From Hahellaceae bacterium (lineage in GTDB: Bacteria; Pseudomonadota; Gammaproteobacteria; Pseudomonadales; Oleiphilaceae): a DNA stretch of 64,000 nt. The notes beneath the pieces are model-generated. The model was not told where the DNA came from. It did not search any database and saw only the letters and a program-made list of their open reading frames with translations. A program made the translations under genes and the position numbers. The first letter of the stretch is position 1; the number at the start of each line of letters is the position of its first letter. This document shows positions 35,203-44,393 of this stretch, piece after piece. Location: contig JACKOB010000002.1 of NCBI GenBank assembly GCA_024234575.1, positions 1,178,001-1,242,000 on the forward strand. Direction: 5' to 3'.

Positions 35203-35469
35203 CTAGATACCTAGTCTTTTTTTCACATCGCTAATATCTGAAGTATTACCTTCTTTTATTTCCATTAATCCCTGTGCAATAGCTTTAACAAAAGCCAGCT
35301 CTTCTCTTTCGTTTTCATAATCTTCAAGACCCTGAACTACCGCTACGCCACGACCACGACTCGTTAAAAGAACTGGGCGATGAGTGTCTTTAGCATGATT
35401 TACAACTTTGCCAGGATTCACTTTAAGATCACTAAGTGGAACAATATCTTCAGAAAACTTTGTAGGCAT
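35203..35469 (-). CDS. Phd/YefM-family antitoxin
   Basis: An 88-residue Phd/YefM protein: FSEDIVPLSDLKVNPGKVVN and RPVLLTSRGRGVAVVQGLEDYE form the DNA-binding domain, and the C-terminus (MEIKEGNTSDISDVKKRLGI) should wrap the toxin. Located immediately upstream of the ParE-like gene, it is the expected autorepressor of the pair. Confidence 0.92.
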   Translation of the reverse strand: MPTKFSEDIVPLSDLKVNPGKVVNHAKDTHRPVLLTSRGRGVAVVQGLEDYENEREELAFVKAIAQGLMEIKEGNTSDISDVKKRLGI

Positions 35470-35605
35470 AATCAGAACCCCTTAAAAGACCTGTTTATAG
35501 CACCTGTTAGCAGGTCTTGTCAAAGAGGGGGGGGTAACGAAGGTATAAAGCAAATAGGTACAAAAAAGGTCGCCGCGGCGGCCTCTTTTTTTATAAACAG
35601 AACGG

Positions 35606-37321
35606 CTAGCGAGCAGCTTGAAAAATGATGATACCTAACAGCACTAAGGAAACACATTGCCAAAAAAGTACCGGATTGCGCGCCATCAAGGGTGGCTTGG
35701 TTTTGCTTAAATAGTTGGGGCTTGGGGTTTTCAGTTCATAGACAAACTCCGACACTTCTGCGTACCGTTTGAAGGGGTCAATGTGTGTGGCTTTGCTAAT
35801 GGCATAATCTACCCAGCCGGGGATAGTGTTGTCTTCGTTGCGCAAAGGCTGGTAGGTCAAGCGGCCTTGCTCTCGTCGGTTGGTAATTCTGGAAACGGAA
35901 TTGCCGTAGGGAAGACTCCCCGAAAGCATTTTGTATGCGATAACGCCAAGAGAAAATAAATCAGATTGAGGAGTACCCAGCTCACCAAGAAAGTACTCTG
36001 GGGCAGTAAATTGGGCCGTACCGACAATGCCTTCATTTTTTGGCACAACCTCTGAGATACCTGCCACCTTGGTCGCGCCGAAATCGATAATTTTTACCGT
36101 ACCAGCGGCATCGATCATGATGTTGTTGGGGCGAAGATCCTGATGCACCATTTCCTGCCGGTGGAAGGCCTGCAAGCCCTTGCCGATTTGCTCAATGATG
36201 TTGCGCACTGTCTCTATGTCGGGGGAGGGGTTGTCGATCATCCACTGGGCGAGTGTTTGCCCTTCTATATATTCCGTGACGGTATATAAGTAGTGACGCT
36301 TGCGAGTTGGCTCAATCGCTCTCAATACATGGGCGTTGTTAAGCCGCTTGGCTATCCAGTCTTCCATCAAAAAGTTTTCGAGGGTTTCCGGATGGTTGCG
36401 CATTTCCATTGAGGGGGTTTTGATCACCACCTTTTCACCAGTATCCGTGTCTTCTGCCAAAAACACATGGCTGCGACTGCTGATATAAATATCCCGCAGG
36501 ATGTGATAACCATCAAATTGCATACGGGCACTTAATTGGGGCGCGGCGGGCAATTGTGTTAATTGTTGCTGTACCTCTGCCACATACTGCTCTGGCAAGT
36601 TGTCGAGTCTGACGATCTGGATGGTTAGGTTGTCGTTGCTACCTGCGGCAAAGGCCTTATCGACCAGTTCTTTTGCAACATGGTTAAGATCGCTGCCTTG
36701 AGAAATAGCTTCGGCGATTTCTTTGGCGGGTATAAACTCAAAGACACCGTCAGTTGCCAGTACATAGACATCACCTAAATTCAGCGGCAGCGTCTTGTAG
36801 TCCATTTCCAGGGTGTCATGAATGCCCAGTGCCCGAGTCAGGTAACTTGTCTGCTCATCAACAACATGACGGTGATCGGTGGTTAATTGTTCGAGTGTAT
36901 TGTCTACCAGGCGAAAGATACGTGAGTCGCCACAGTGAAATAAGTGCGCGGTGTTTGATTTGAAAACAATGGCGCTAAAGGTGCATATGTAGCCTTTGTC
37001 TTTGTTAAAACGATAAGGGCTATTGCGGGTTTGCGCATAAAGCCAGGAATTGGTGGCTTTTAACACTCGCTGGGCTGATGTTTTTACTGACCAGGAATCC
37101 GACGTGCTGTAGTAATCCTGAATAAAGCCTTTCACCGCCGTTTCGCTGGCAATCTGACTGACATTGCTGCTGCTGATACCGTCAGCTATGGCAATCGCAA
37201 TGCCTTTCGAGCTGAGATGTGGCTCGTTAGGAATAAGTACGCCATGAAAGTCCTGATTGATTGGCTTTATGCCAGGGCTCGAATACTGCCCGACAGATAC
37301 TGCTAATTGTTTTTTCATCAT
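35606..37321 (-). CDS. Bifunctional PP2C phosphatase / Ser-Thr protein kinase
   Basis: A 571-residue fusion. Residues 1-245 are a PP2C phosphatase with metal-binding aspartates in KPINQDFHG (Asp24) and AIADGISSSN (Asp47), HCGDSRIFRL and SNDNLTIQIV. Residues ~270-535 are a Hanks-type kinase: invariant Lys in KVVIKTPS, HRQEMVHQDLRPNNIMID and IIDFGATKV. A single membrane helix (~552-568) anchors the C-terminus. This fusion is known next to nitrate/nitrite assimilation genes in marine gammaproteobacteria, and here a formate/nitrite channel gene lies directly upstream on the same strand. A hairpin abuts its start codon. Confidence 0.93.
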   Translation of the reverse strand: MMKKQLAVSVGQYSSPGIKPINQDFHGVLIPNEPHLSSKGIAIAIADGISSSNVSQIASETAVKGFIQDYYSTSDSWSVKTSAQRVLKATNSWLYAQTRNSPYRFNKDKGYICTFSAIVFKSNTAHLFHCGDSRIFRLVDNTLEQLTTDHRHVVDEQTSYLTRALGIHDTLEMDYKTLPLNLGDVYVLATDGVFEFIPAKEIAEAISQGSDLNHVAKELVDKAFAAGSNDNLTIQIVRLDNLPEQYVAEVQQQLTQLPAAPQLSARMQFDGYHILRDIYISSRSHVFLAEDTDTGEKVVIKTPSMEMRNHPETLENFLMEDWIAKRLNNAHVLRAIEPTRKRHYLYTVTEYIEGQTLAQWMIDNPSPDIETVRNIIEQIGKGLQAFHRQEMVHQDLRPNNIMIDAAGTVKIIDFGATKVAGISEVVPKNEGIVGTAQFTAPEYFLGELGTPQSDLFSLGVIAYKMLSGSLPYGNSVSRITNRREQGRLTYQPLRNEDNTIPGWVDYAISKATHIDPFKRYAEVSEFVYELKTPSPNYLSKTKPPLMARNPVLFWQCVSLVLLGIIIFQAAR

Positions 37322-37322
37322 T

Positions 37323-37351
37323 AAAAAATCCCCGCCTTTTGAGCGAGGATT
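37323..37351 (-). terminator. Hairpin with T-run abutting the PP2C-kinase start codon
   Basis: On the minus strand AATCCTCGC pairs with GCGGGGATT (one G-T pair) and runs into TTTTTT, ending 2 bases before the ATG at 37321. It looks like a Rho-independent terminator for the channel gene, but also contains the GGCGGGGA that would serve as ribosome binding site for the kinase. Confidence 0.75.
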
Positions 37352-37376
37352 CCTTTTAGGTCAGAGTCGATTTGGA

Positions 37377-38213
37377 TTAAGCCAACTTGCTTGCAGTTGC
37401 TTTTGCTAACTTGCGCTCTGGATTGGTTTTAACGTGCGTCCAGTAGAGTGGCAAGCCAACCAGCAGGAATCCACCTACCAGGTTACCAAGTGCAGTTGGG
37501 ATTTCGTTCCAAATGAAGTAGTCAACTACGGTAAAGTCACCACCCATGATCATAGAGAATGGGAACAGGAACATGTTAACGATTGAGTGCTCAAAGCCCA
37601 TGAAAAAGAAGAGCATAACCGGCATCCACATGGCCATCATCTTCGCGCTTGCAGACGTGGAGATCATCGCGCCTACAACACCCATTGATACCATCCAGTT
37701 ACACAACATGCCACGGATGAAGATCGTGAACCAGCCGTCAGCACCATGCGCCTGATAGCCCAGTGTTCTAGACTCGCCAATAGAACTTACTTTAGCAGCC
37801 AATGCACCGCCGTCAGTGTTGTAACCATAAGTCAAAATGAAGGAAGCGAAGAAAGCAACGGTTAAGGCACCGGCGAAGTTGCCCAGGAAGACCAAGCCCC
37901 AGTTTCTGAGCATTTGATCCACAGTACATCCAGGGCGCTTGTTAATAACGGCTAACGGCACCAGCGTAAACACGCCGGTGAGTAGATCGAATTTCATCAG
38001 GTAAAGCATGATAAAGCCGACCGGGAACAGCAACGACCCCACCAGAACGCTGCCGGTTGCGACAATCACTGAAATGGCGAAAAACGCCGCTAATCCTAAA
38101 ATTGCCCCTGCCATAAAGGCGCGGACGAGGGTGTCTTTGGTGGACATAAAGATCTTCTGTTCACCGGAGTCAACCATTTTGGTTGCAAATTCACTGGGCT
38201 CGATATACGACAT
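37377..38213 (-). CDS. Formate/nitrite transporter family channel (NirC-like)
   Basis: A 278-residue inner-membrane protein of the FNT family (FocA/NirC), a pentameric channel for small monovalent anions. Six helices are visible; family segments are LLFPVGFIMLYLMKFDLLTGVF, in part, LGNFAGALTVAFF, RGMLCNWMVSMGV and MGFEHSIVNMFLFP, which bears the conserved pore histidine. The neighbouring PP2C-kinase and the nearby sigma-54-controlled cynS suggest nitrite rather than formate, but sequence alone does not decide. The hairpin after its stop separates it partly from the kinase gene. Confidence 0.9.
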   Translation of the reverse strand: MSYIEPSEFATKMVDSGEQKIFMSTKDTLVRAFMAGAILGLAAFFAISVIVATGSVLVGSLLFPVGFIMLYLMKFDLLTGVFTLVPLAVINKRPGCTVDQMLRNWGLVFLGNFAGALTVAFFASFILTYGYNTDGGALAAKVSSIGESRTLGYQAHGADGWFTIFIRGMLCNWMVSMGVVGAMISTSASAKMMAMWMPVMLFFFMGFEHSIVNMFLFPFSMIMGGDFTVVDYFIWNEIPTALGNLVGGFLLVGLPLYWTHVKTNPERKLAKATASKLA

Positions 38214-38433
38214 AAGGTTTGCTCTCTCAAGTTGATGTTATTAAAAATCTGTAATGTCGTATAAGCAGCTATGATGCCAGAAGTAAAATATGTATATAAA
38301 ACAGTATGATATATGGAATGGCAACGGTTTTTATGAGTGTTGCCATATCGTTGGATGTACCGGAGTGCACCACAGGTTTTGGATTATGCGCTTGTTTAGT
38401 GCACTGCTTTAAAGCGGTCTGACAGAGCGATTG

Positions 38434-39012
38434 TCAGGCAGCCTGTAAACCAAGGTTCTCGGTTTTCGCCAGCCATTTTAGCCGAACGGCTTCTTTCGAG
38501 TTTAAGACAGGGCCGAATGCTGTGACTTTAACTGGCTTGATACCACAAAACTCAAGCACCGTGCGTTTCATCATTTTAGTGCCCGGTGCACCGTAAGCGA
38601 GCCGGTAGTACCAAGGGGGGGAGTCCATCGTGACGATTAGCCGCGCGGTTTTACCTTTTAATAACTTTTCCGGGAACGGGTTGCCTTTGCGGTACTTAAA
38701 GGCAAAGCCAGGCAAAAGCACGCGATCGAGGGCGCCTTTTAAGAGCGCGGGCACTGTGCCCCACCAGGTAGGGTAAACAAATACCAGGTGATCAGCCTCT
38801 CGAATGTCTTGTTGCAGTTGCAGCAGATCAGGTTCTAATGGTTGCACTTGACCATAACCAGAACGAAATATGGCATCAAAGCTCAATTTAGATAAATGAA
38901 TCAGTTTTACCTGATGCTTCGATTGTCGGGCACCTTGCTCATAAGCCTCGGCCAGCGAGTGACAGAGACTATGGTCTTTCGAATTGCCATTAATAATTAA
39001 AATCCGTTTCAT
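38434..39012 (-). CDS. Flavodoxin-fold NAD(P)H oxidoreductase
   Basis: A 192-residue flavodoxin-like quinone or flavin reductase: RILIINGNSKDHSLCHSLAE at the phosphate loop, VFVYPTWWGTVPALLKGALDRV in the FMN site and VTMDSPPWYYRLAYG. The related MdaB/YheR/DT-diaphorase family reduces quinones by two electrons. AGGTG precedes the ATG at 39012; an in-frame start at 39072 lacks a site. It seems monocistronic and divergent from the EEP gene. The substrate is unknown. Confidence 0.88.
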   Translation of the reverse strand: MKRILIINGNSKDHSLCHSLAEAYEQGARQSKHQVKLIHLSKLSFDAIFRSGYGQVQPLEPDLLQLQQDIREADHLVFVYPTWWGTVPALLKGALDRVLLPGFAFKYRKGNPFPEKLLKGKTARLIVTMDSPPWYYRLAYGAPGTKMMKRTVLEFCGIKPVKVTAFGPVLNSKEAVRLKWLAKTENLGLQAA

Positions 39013-39388
39013 GCCAGCACCTGTTAGTGTATTGATTGACTCATCTATGGTGGTGGCGAAGGATGAATTCAATTATATCGATCGCAAATTTTATATGCCG
39101 GGCTGATTTCAATTTCGATTCATCACTGAGCGCTCGTAAATCCTCACCATAGCGGGGGTTTAGAGGATGCTAATAATGTGAACATCGTTTCATTATTCTC
39201 GGTAAACCAGCCTTTTTCGTCCTGAATCGACCTGATTGTCCACATATTTTCTACTTGGGCTACGGCACCATCTTTCAACGGATTACCGACTGGCACTATT
39301 AAAAGTGCAGGGTATGGTGGCCCGCTAGCAACGCTATAAACACAAAACAAAAACACTATAAAAACAAAACAAAGAACCGGAGTCCTCT
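39013..39388. other. Gene-poor divergent stretch with a weak minus-strand frame
   Basis: Between the oxidoreductase and EEP genes. A 70-codon minus-strand frame at 39144-39356 (for example GPPYPALLIVPVGNPLKDG, DEKGWFTENNETMF) has protein-like composition but no binding site or recognised family; it may be a gene remnant. An A-rich repeat of AAAACAAA-type motifs lies at 39340-39375, in the likely promoter of the EEP gene. Confidence 0.3.
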
Positions 39389-40567
39389 ATGAATCTCACC
39401 TCTAAAATTATTAGTTCGGCGCTAGTTGGTGCCTCGTTTATGGTTTCTGTTGAAGCCATGGCAACTGACATCGATAAAATAAAAGTGATGTCTCGCAACA
39501 TATATTTGGGCGCGGATATTTTCCCGGTATTGGCGGCAGCACAGAATCCTGATCCTGTTGCTGTGCCAATGGCGGTGACGGGTGTATTCCAATCTGTGCA
39601 GGCGTCTAACTTTCCTGAGCGGGCACAAGCCTTAGCAGATGAAATTGGTCGCCATAAGCCCGATGTCATTGGATTGCAGGAGGTATCGACCTGGCGGACG
39701 CAGATTCCGGGAGACTTTTTGCTAGGCAACCCAACGCAAGCCAGTGATGTGGCCTATGACTTTCTTGAAATCCTGCAGGCAGCCCTTAGTGAGAGAGGTT
39801 TACACTATAATGTGGCGGCAAGTGTTGATAACGCTGACCTTGAACTACCGTTTATTGCTGGCGTCGAGGCGGATGGCGTCACCCCGTTGTTTGGTGATCT
39901 GCGTCTTAGCGACAGAGATGTCATTTTGGTAAAAGACAGTCGACGTATTTCTTATTCGACGACCATTACAGGCAACTTCGCGGTGAATGGTATTACCTCG
40001 GTCGGTGGTACCTCTATTGAGTTCACACGTGGCTATACCATGGCAGATGTAACAGTAAGAGGCGTTGACTATCGTTTCGTGAACACGCACCTCGAAACCG
40101 GCGGCTCAGAGCCGTATATGTCACTGCAAGCGGTGCAAATGAATGAGCTGATGCAGGTTATCAGCGCCACCACAAACCCTTCTACCCCGGTTATTTTGCT
40201 GGGTGACTTTAACTCAAGCCCTACAGAAGGCCCGTTTATTTCAACGTCTGGTATTCCGGGGCTTGATGGATTGCCTTTGGTTCCACCTTATTTGCAGGCA
40301 GTAGGGTCTGGCTATATTGATACCTGGTTATCCAAGCCTAAAGCCCGCGATGGTTACACCTGCTGTTTCGATGCCGCTGTCTCTGATGAAGATGCGACTC
40401 TTTACGAGCGTATTGATCACATCTTCTTTAACCCGAAAGATCGTGAAATCAGTAAGCTGAAAGTGAAGCTGGTAGGTCAGTCCAACGCTGATATGACCGA
40501 TGAAAGCGCTCTTTATCCATCAGATCACGCGGGCTTATTTGGTAAGATTAAGCTCGAAAAACAATAA
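39389..40567 (+). CDS. Secreted endonuclease/exonuclease/phosphatase (EEP) family protein
   Basis: A 392-residue exported protein (signal peptide ~1-26, ending VEAMA). The EEP core is visible: IKVMSRNIYLGADIF, DVIGLQEVSTWRTQI with the metal-binding Glu, RGVDYRFVNTHLETGG, VILLGDFNSSPTEGP with Asp/Asn, and YERIDHIFF followed by SDHAGLFG with the catalytic His. Members include DNase I-like nucleases and sphingomyelinases; which reaction applies is not evident. CGGAG lies upstream and a clear terminator follows, so it is a single-gene unit. Confidence 0.9.
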   Translation: MNLTSKIISSALVGASFMVSVEAMATDIDKIKVMSRNIYLGADIFPVLAAAQNPDPVAVPMAVTGVFQSVQASNFPERAQALADEIGRHKPDVIGLQEVSTWRTQIPGDFLLGNPTQASDVAYDFLEILQAALSERGLHYNVAASVDNADLELPFIAGVEADGVTPLFGDLRLSDRDVILVKDSRRISYSTTITGNFAVNGITSVGGTSIEFTRGYTMADVTVRGVDYRFVNTHLETGGSEPYMSLQAVQMNELMQVISATTNPSTPVILLGDFNSSPTEGPFISTSGIPGLDGLPLVPPYLQAVGSGYIDTWLSKPKARDGYTCCFDAAVSDEDATLYERIDHIFFNPKDREISKLKVKLVGQSNADMTDESALYPSDHAGLFGKIKLEKQ

Positions 40568-40606
40568 GGGTAATATCTTTAAAATTTCCCGTGTGTACCT
40601 TGCTTG

Positions 40607-40628
40607 GGGGCTTTATGCCCCTTTTTTT
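40607..40628 (+). terminator. Rho-independent terminator after EEP gene
   Basis: GGGGC/GCCCC stem (40607-40611 with 40617-40621), five-base loop, then seven T (40622-40628), 40 bases after the stop. Confidence 0.85.
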
Positions 40629-40816
40629 ATCTTCAGAACTGTAAATCAGAATGAGCCCGGGACAGCTGCCGGGATACAGATACGAAACCTATACAGAATT
40701 AAACGTTACCAATTGCTCTTTATAGCCTATATTTTAATCAATAGATGAATGCACCTGCACGCTGGCTGCAAGTGGAGGGGCATTGTTGTGGTAGAACAGT
40801 TAAATAGGAGCAGGAG

Positions 40817-41335
40817 ATGTTTTTTTCTCGTGTTGGATTAATACTTGGAATGACGCTGTTGTCGGGGAGTGTTCTGGCGGCCAGCGGTAGTGGCACGGCA
40901 ACCGTTCAGGCCTTTGGTGACCCAACGATCGTGAATGATCAGGATCTGCATTTTGGGCAGATCTCCAATGCATCCGGGTCGAGCTGTACGATAAGTGTTG
41001 CCGGTGCGGTGTCTGGTGGCTGTATCGACCCTAGCTCGCAAGCTCAAGTTGGTCAGTTTACCATCACCAGTTTGCCTGCTTCGGTACCTGTATTGCTCAC
41101 CCTTACCGGCGGTAACAGTGGCGGCGGTGAGGTGACCTTTGTTGCAGCAGGGCGGGCGGCGGATGGCACAACATCCATGAATCTCACCAATGCGACCCAG
41201 TCCGGAGCATTTACCACTACAGCGCTGGCGGCAGATATTGTGGTAACAGTGTTTGGTGATATTACGGTTAACAGTACACTCAGTGCCGGTGTTTCTTATA
41301 GCGCGACCTACACGCTGGATGTTATTTATCAGTAG
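40817..41335 (+). CDS. DUF4402 fimbrial-type subunit
   Basis: A 172-residue exported protein (signal peptide ~1-21, ending VLA) with DUF4402 features: GTATVQAFGDPTIVNDQDLHFGQ near the start, a Cys pair (SSCTISVAGAVSGGC), and a closing strand ATYTLDVIYQ. Low Lys and high Thr/Ser/Gly content match major pilins exported by chaperone-usher systems. AGGAG is six bases upstream. The usher and chaperone genes lie on the opposite strand, converging, and its last 14 bases overlap the usher end, an unusual arrangement. Confidence 0.85.
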   Translation: MFFSRVGLILGMTLLSGSVLAASGSGTATVQAFGDPTIVNDQDLHFGQISNASGSSCTISVAGAVSGGCIDPSSQAQVGQFTITSLPASVPVLLTLTGGNSGGGEVTFVAAGRAADGTTSMNLTNATQSGAFTTTALAADIVVTVFGDITVNSTLSAGVSYSATYTLDVIYQ

Positions 41336-44300
41336 CTCTTTTGGGTAGCTCCATCAGCTCGGCTTTAATATCGCCCGCCGTTCTTGCCCACGGCGGGTTT
41401 TTTGTTAGTGTTTGGGTAAGTTGTTGAATCTCTTGTGCGTCACACTCTTTGTTCGTGGCCATTGTTTTCAATCTGCTGCTTTCGTTTTCTGTAGCGGTAA
41501 CAACGGTGTACCAATGCTGTTGATTAACTGACCGTTTGATCAAATAGAGTTGCTTGTTATCGCGCACCAGTATCAACGTTTTGTCAGGTACCCTTTGATA
41601 AGCGGCTAATTGGCAGATAACGCGGCTCGCCTCAGACTGGTTGATAAAGCTATGCCCCTCAGTTAATAAAAACTCCAGTGACAATGTAGTTTGTGCCGTG
41701 GAAGTACTTGTTGGCAAAGGCGGCGCTGTGGATTTCATATTCAGCTTGTATAAAGGTGCCTGCGGGGGTGGCAGCGCGGCGGCTGTATTTGCCGAAAGGG
41801 CGATATCGGGCACGGCATGACGTGCGCCGCTGGGGCTGGAAAACAGCCCAATATCACCCTGGTTTGATCGCAAGCCCATCGCCAGCAGGTAGTCTTCGGC
41901 AATAGTAAGACGATAGCGACCCGGTGCGATATTTTTGAACAGGTAATAGCCATCAATATCCGTTTTCGTCGTGCCTGCTTCATTGTCTTCCAGGTCTTTG
42001 ATCACCAAGGGCACACCAGCCATGGCGCGGCTGTCATTCCCGTCCTGGTGATAAATGTAGCCTTCGAATTCGTTCATGGTCTGTAACGGGAACATCAGCG
42101 TGCTGTAACCGCCGGGGTGAGAGTTGAAAACTACTTTACCGTTTATCGGTACCAGAAACGGATCTTCTACCGTACTCATATCAATACTTATTTGTTGGCC
42201 CTCGAAGGTATCAGCGCCGGGCAACAATACGCTGCCTCTTCGGTCAGTACTGAGTTCACGCCAGCGATAGTTCCCCAGAAAACTGATGTTTTCGAGACCG
42301 ACATCGCCTTTGTCGAAAACTTGATTGCGGTTTTTGTCCCAGTAAGCAAACGCATGAATACGGGACTTCTGATCATCCCGCAGGTATGACATCGACAGGC
42401 TTTGGGTAAGTGGATCGTAGCCAATTGAGAACGACACGCCGCTAGAAAACGCCCAATCCCCGGAATGGTCATAGCGGGTATCAAGGGTAAAGTTAACCCC
42501 CCGTGTTTTTAGCGTTACACTTTGGGAAAAACCGACAGTCTTCAGGCTATCATTGTCGTAACTAACGCGTGTGGTGCTAAATAACCGATTGTTTTTTTGC
42601 CAGCGGGCTTCCACGTTGGCATCGGTAATCGTCCAATGCTCTTGCGTGTCGGCAGTTAGCCCCGAGGTTAGCTGCCATGCGCCCAGCCGTTGGGTGAGGA
42701 AAAACTGGTAGGTGAGGTCATCTTCACCTGCCTGCTCATTATAGTTGAGCGTATGTTGCCAGCTGCCGCTGAAAATTCCCTGATAGAGTGTGCCGCTGAG
42801 GTTTTTTCCGTCTTCTGCATCTAAAAGCTTGTCATAGCGACCATTCAGTCGCCAGCCAACGCTTGCTATCGGGAATGTCTGACCACTCATGCCCAGACGA
42901 AAGCGATCAGTGAGCAGGGAGTTATCGGCGCCACGTAAATCAGAAAAAATCAGATCGCTGAAATGTGAATATTCACTGTTGAGCGCAACGTTGTACCATT
43001 GGTCTGATCCACCGAGAAAGAAGGCGTTCTCTCCCTGGTCATCGACGACGCCCTCGATAGTCAACCGTGCGCTGTTCCACTTATGCAGAATACTGCTGCT
43101 GATGTAGTGGTAGTCTTCGTCGTCTTGATTTAACTGGTGCGCACCGATACCGATACTGGTGTGATCACTTAGGCCGTAGTTAAAGACAAGCTTGCCCTCT
43201 ATACCTCGGTTCTCTTCGTCATCGTCACCAATTGCCCGCCCACCTTTTTCCAATATAAAACCTTCGTAATTAAGGCGTCCTTTCGGTGAATCTTCCTGAT
43301 CGACGTTGATGGTTTTATTGAACTCGAAAGCCTCCCCGGCGTCGCCGTATATTTTAAGTACAAAGTCGTTGGCACCGGTGAATAAGTCGATGTCATCAAA
43401 GATAACCCGGCCTTCGTTACCTACCTGGGTAATATCAATAAGCAGCCCTTCGTTATACAGCTCGGCACGCCAGCCTTCAGGCAGGTTGCTCTCGAAGGCT
43501 ATTCTGGCAAAGCCTGCACTGCGGCCGCTGGGTTGGCTGCGTAGTTGCAGTCCCAGGCCAGTACCTGAGCTGTGGATAAGGTTGTCACGATTGGTGTAGA
43601 TATCGCCAAATTCATACATCGATAGGTTAAACGGGGCGTTGTGATTGCCATCCTGATAGCGTGACATCTTTAGCCGGTGGCTGCTGCGACTATCGGTTTC
43701 ACCTTGCGAGTTCCATTCGAGGCTATGATAAAGCACATCAGCTACGCCGATGGTGTTGTAGCGGCCCTTCCATTCATCACTTTCTTTCTTTGTGCCCTTC
43801 AGTGACAAGTAAAAAGAGGGGGGGTTAAGCAGATTGTAGGTGTCGTTGGTGATGTAGTCCGGTGTAAATACAGATGTTTGCCAGTTGTTGAGTGTGGCCG
43901 TGCTTAAAGATTGAGGTCGCAACTGTTGGTGACTGGTAGAGAAATCTACCCGCAACTTTCGGTAATCTGCTGTAAGCTTGCTTTCTAAAAGACTTTGCCA
44001 GTTTGCTGCCGACAGATAGTACTGAACGCCATCGCTGGCAAGCTGCAAATTCTCGGCTATCGGGCAGGTTGTAAATGGCAGGGTAATGATCAGCTTGCCT
44101 TCCGGCAGCGCTGCACTGTTAATGCCCAGATCGAAAAGACTACTTAGCTCTTCAACGGGCAAATACAACCCGTCATTCCTCTGGTAACTGTCCAGTGCGT
44201 CATAAAGTGTTGTGCCGAAGCCTCTTAGCACCATGATGTGATAATTGTCGTTTTCTGAAAGCGGGGTGGTTTGGGTCAGAGGATAGGTGCAGACACTTTG

Positions 44301-44387
44301 TGGCGCGGTACCAGCAGCACCGCTGGCGCAGGCGGTGCCGCAGGCCAGCAAACATAACAGACTGAAAAGAAACTGTTTTGGCATCAA
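41322..44387 (-). CDS. Usher-type outer-membrane protein with carboxypeptidase-regulatory domain
   Basis: A 1021-residue exported protein (signal peptide ~1-21) resembling alpha-fimbriae/TcfC-type ushers. The N-terminal domain includes GTTLYDALDSYQRNDGLYLP and a signature LNLPPSFYLSLKG-like segment; a long beta-barrel fills ~180-700 (VGNEGRVIFDDIDLFTGAND). At ~775-850 a carboxypeptidase-regulatory-like domain appears (TKTDIDGYYLFKNIAPGRYR). It should move pilin subunits across the outer membrane. The chaperone gene precedes it by 6 bases. The C-terminal ~120 residues are not recognised. Confidence 0.82.
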   Translation of the reverse strand: MMPKQFLFSLLCLLACGTACASGAAGTAPQSVCTYPLTQTTPLSENDNYHIMVLRGFGTTLYDALDSYQRNDGLYLPVEELSSLFDLGINSAALPEGKLIITLPFTTCPIAENLQLASDGVQYYLSAANWQSLLESKLTADYRKLRVDFSTSHQQLRPQSLSTATLNNWQTSVFTPDYITNDTYNLLNPPSFYLSLKGTKKESDEWKGRYNTIGVADVLYHSLEWNSQGETDSRSSHRLKMSRYQDGNHNAPFNLSMYEFGDIYTNRDNLIHSSGTGLGLQLRSQPSGRSAGFARIAFESNLPEGWRAELYNEGLLIDITQVGNEGRVIFDDIDLFTGANDFVLKIYGDAGEAFEFNKTINVDQEDSPKGRLNYEGFILEKGGRAIGDDDEENRGIEGKLVFNYGLSDHTSIGIGAHQLNQDDEDYHYISSSILHKWNSARLTIEGVVDDQGENAFFLGGSDQWYNVALNSEYSHFSDLIFSDLRGADNSLLTDRFRLGMSGQTFPIASVGWRLNGRYDKLLDAEDGKNLSGTLYQGIFSGSWQHTLNYNEQAGEDDLTYQFFLTQRLGAWQLTSGLTADTQEHWTITDANVEARWQKNNRLFSTTRVSYDNDSLKTVGFSQSVTLKTRGVNFTLDTRYDHSGDWAFSSGVSFSIGYDPLTQSLSMSYLRDDQKSRIHAFAYWDKNRNQVFDKGDVGLENISFLGNYRWRELSTDRRGSVLLPGADTFEGQQISIDMSTVEDPFLVPINGKVVFNSHPGGYSTLMFPLQTMNEFEGYIYHQDGNDSRAMAGVPLVIKDLEDNEAGTTKTDIDGYYLFKNIAPGRYRLTIAEDYLLAMGLRSNQGDIGLFSSPSGARHAVPDIALSANTAAALPPPQAPLYKLNMKSTAPPLPTSTSTAQTTLSLEFLLTEGHSFINQSEASRVICQLAAYQRVPDKTLILVRDNKQLYLIKRSVNQQHWYTVVTATENESSRLKTMATNKECDAQEIQQLTQTLTKNPPWARTAGDIKAELMELPKRATDK

Positions 44388-44393
44388 TAGACT

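Noticed and set aside
38419..38437. CTGACA/TGTCAG hairpin at the end of the oxidoreductase gene
   Set aside because: Only 6 bp, overlaps the coding end and has no T-run.
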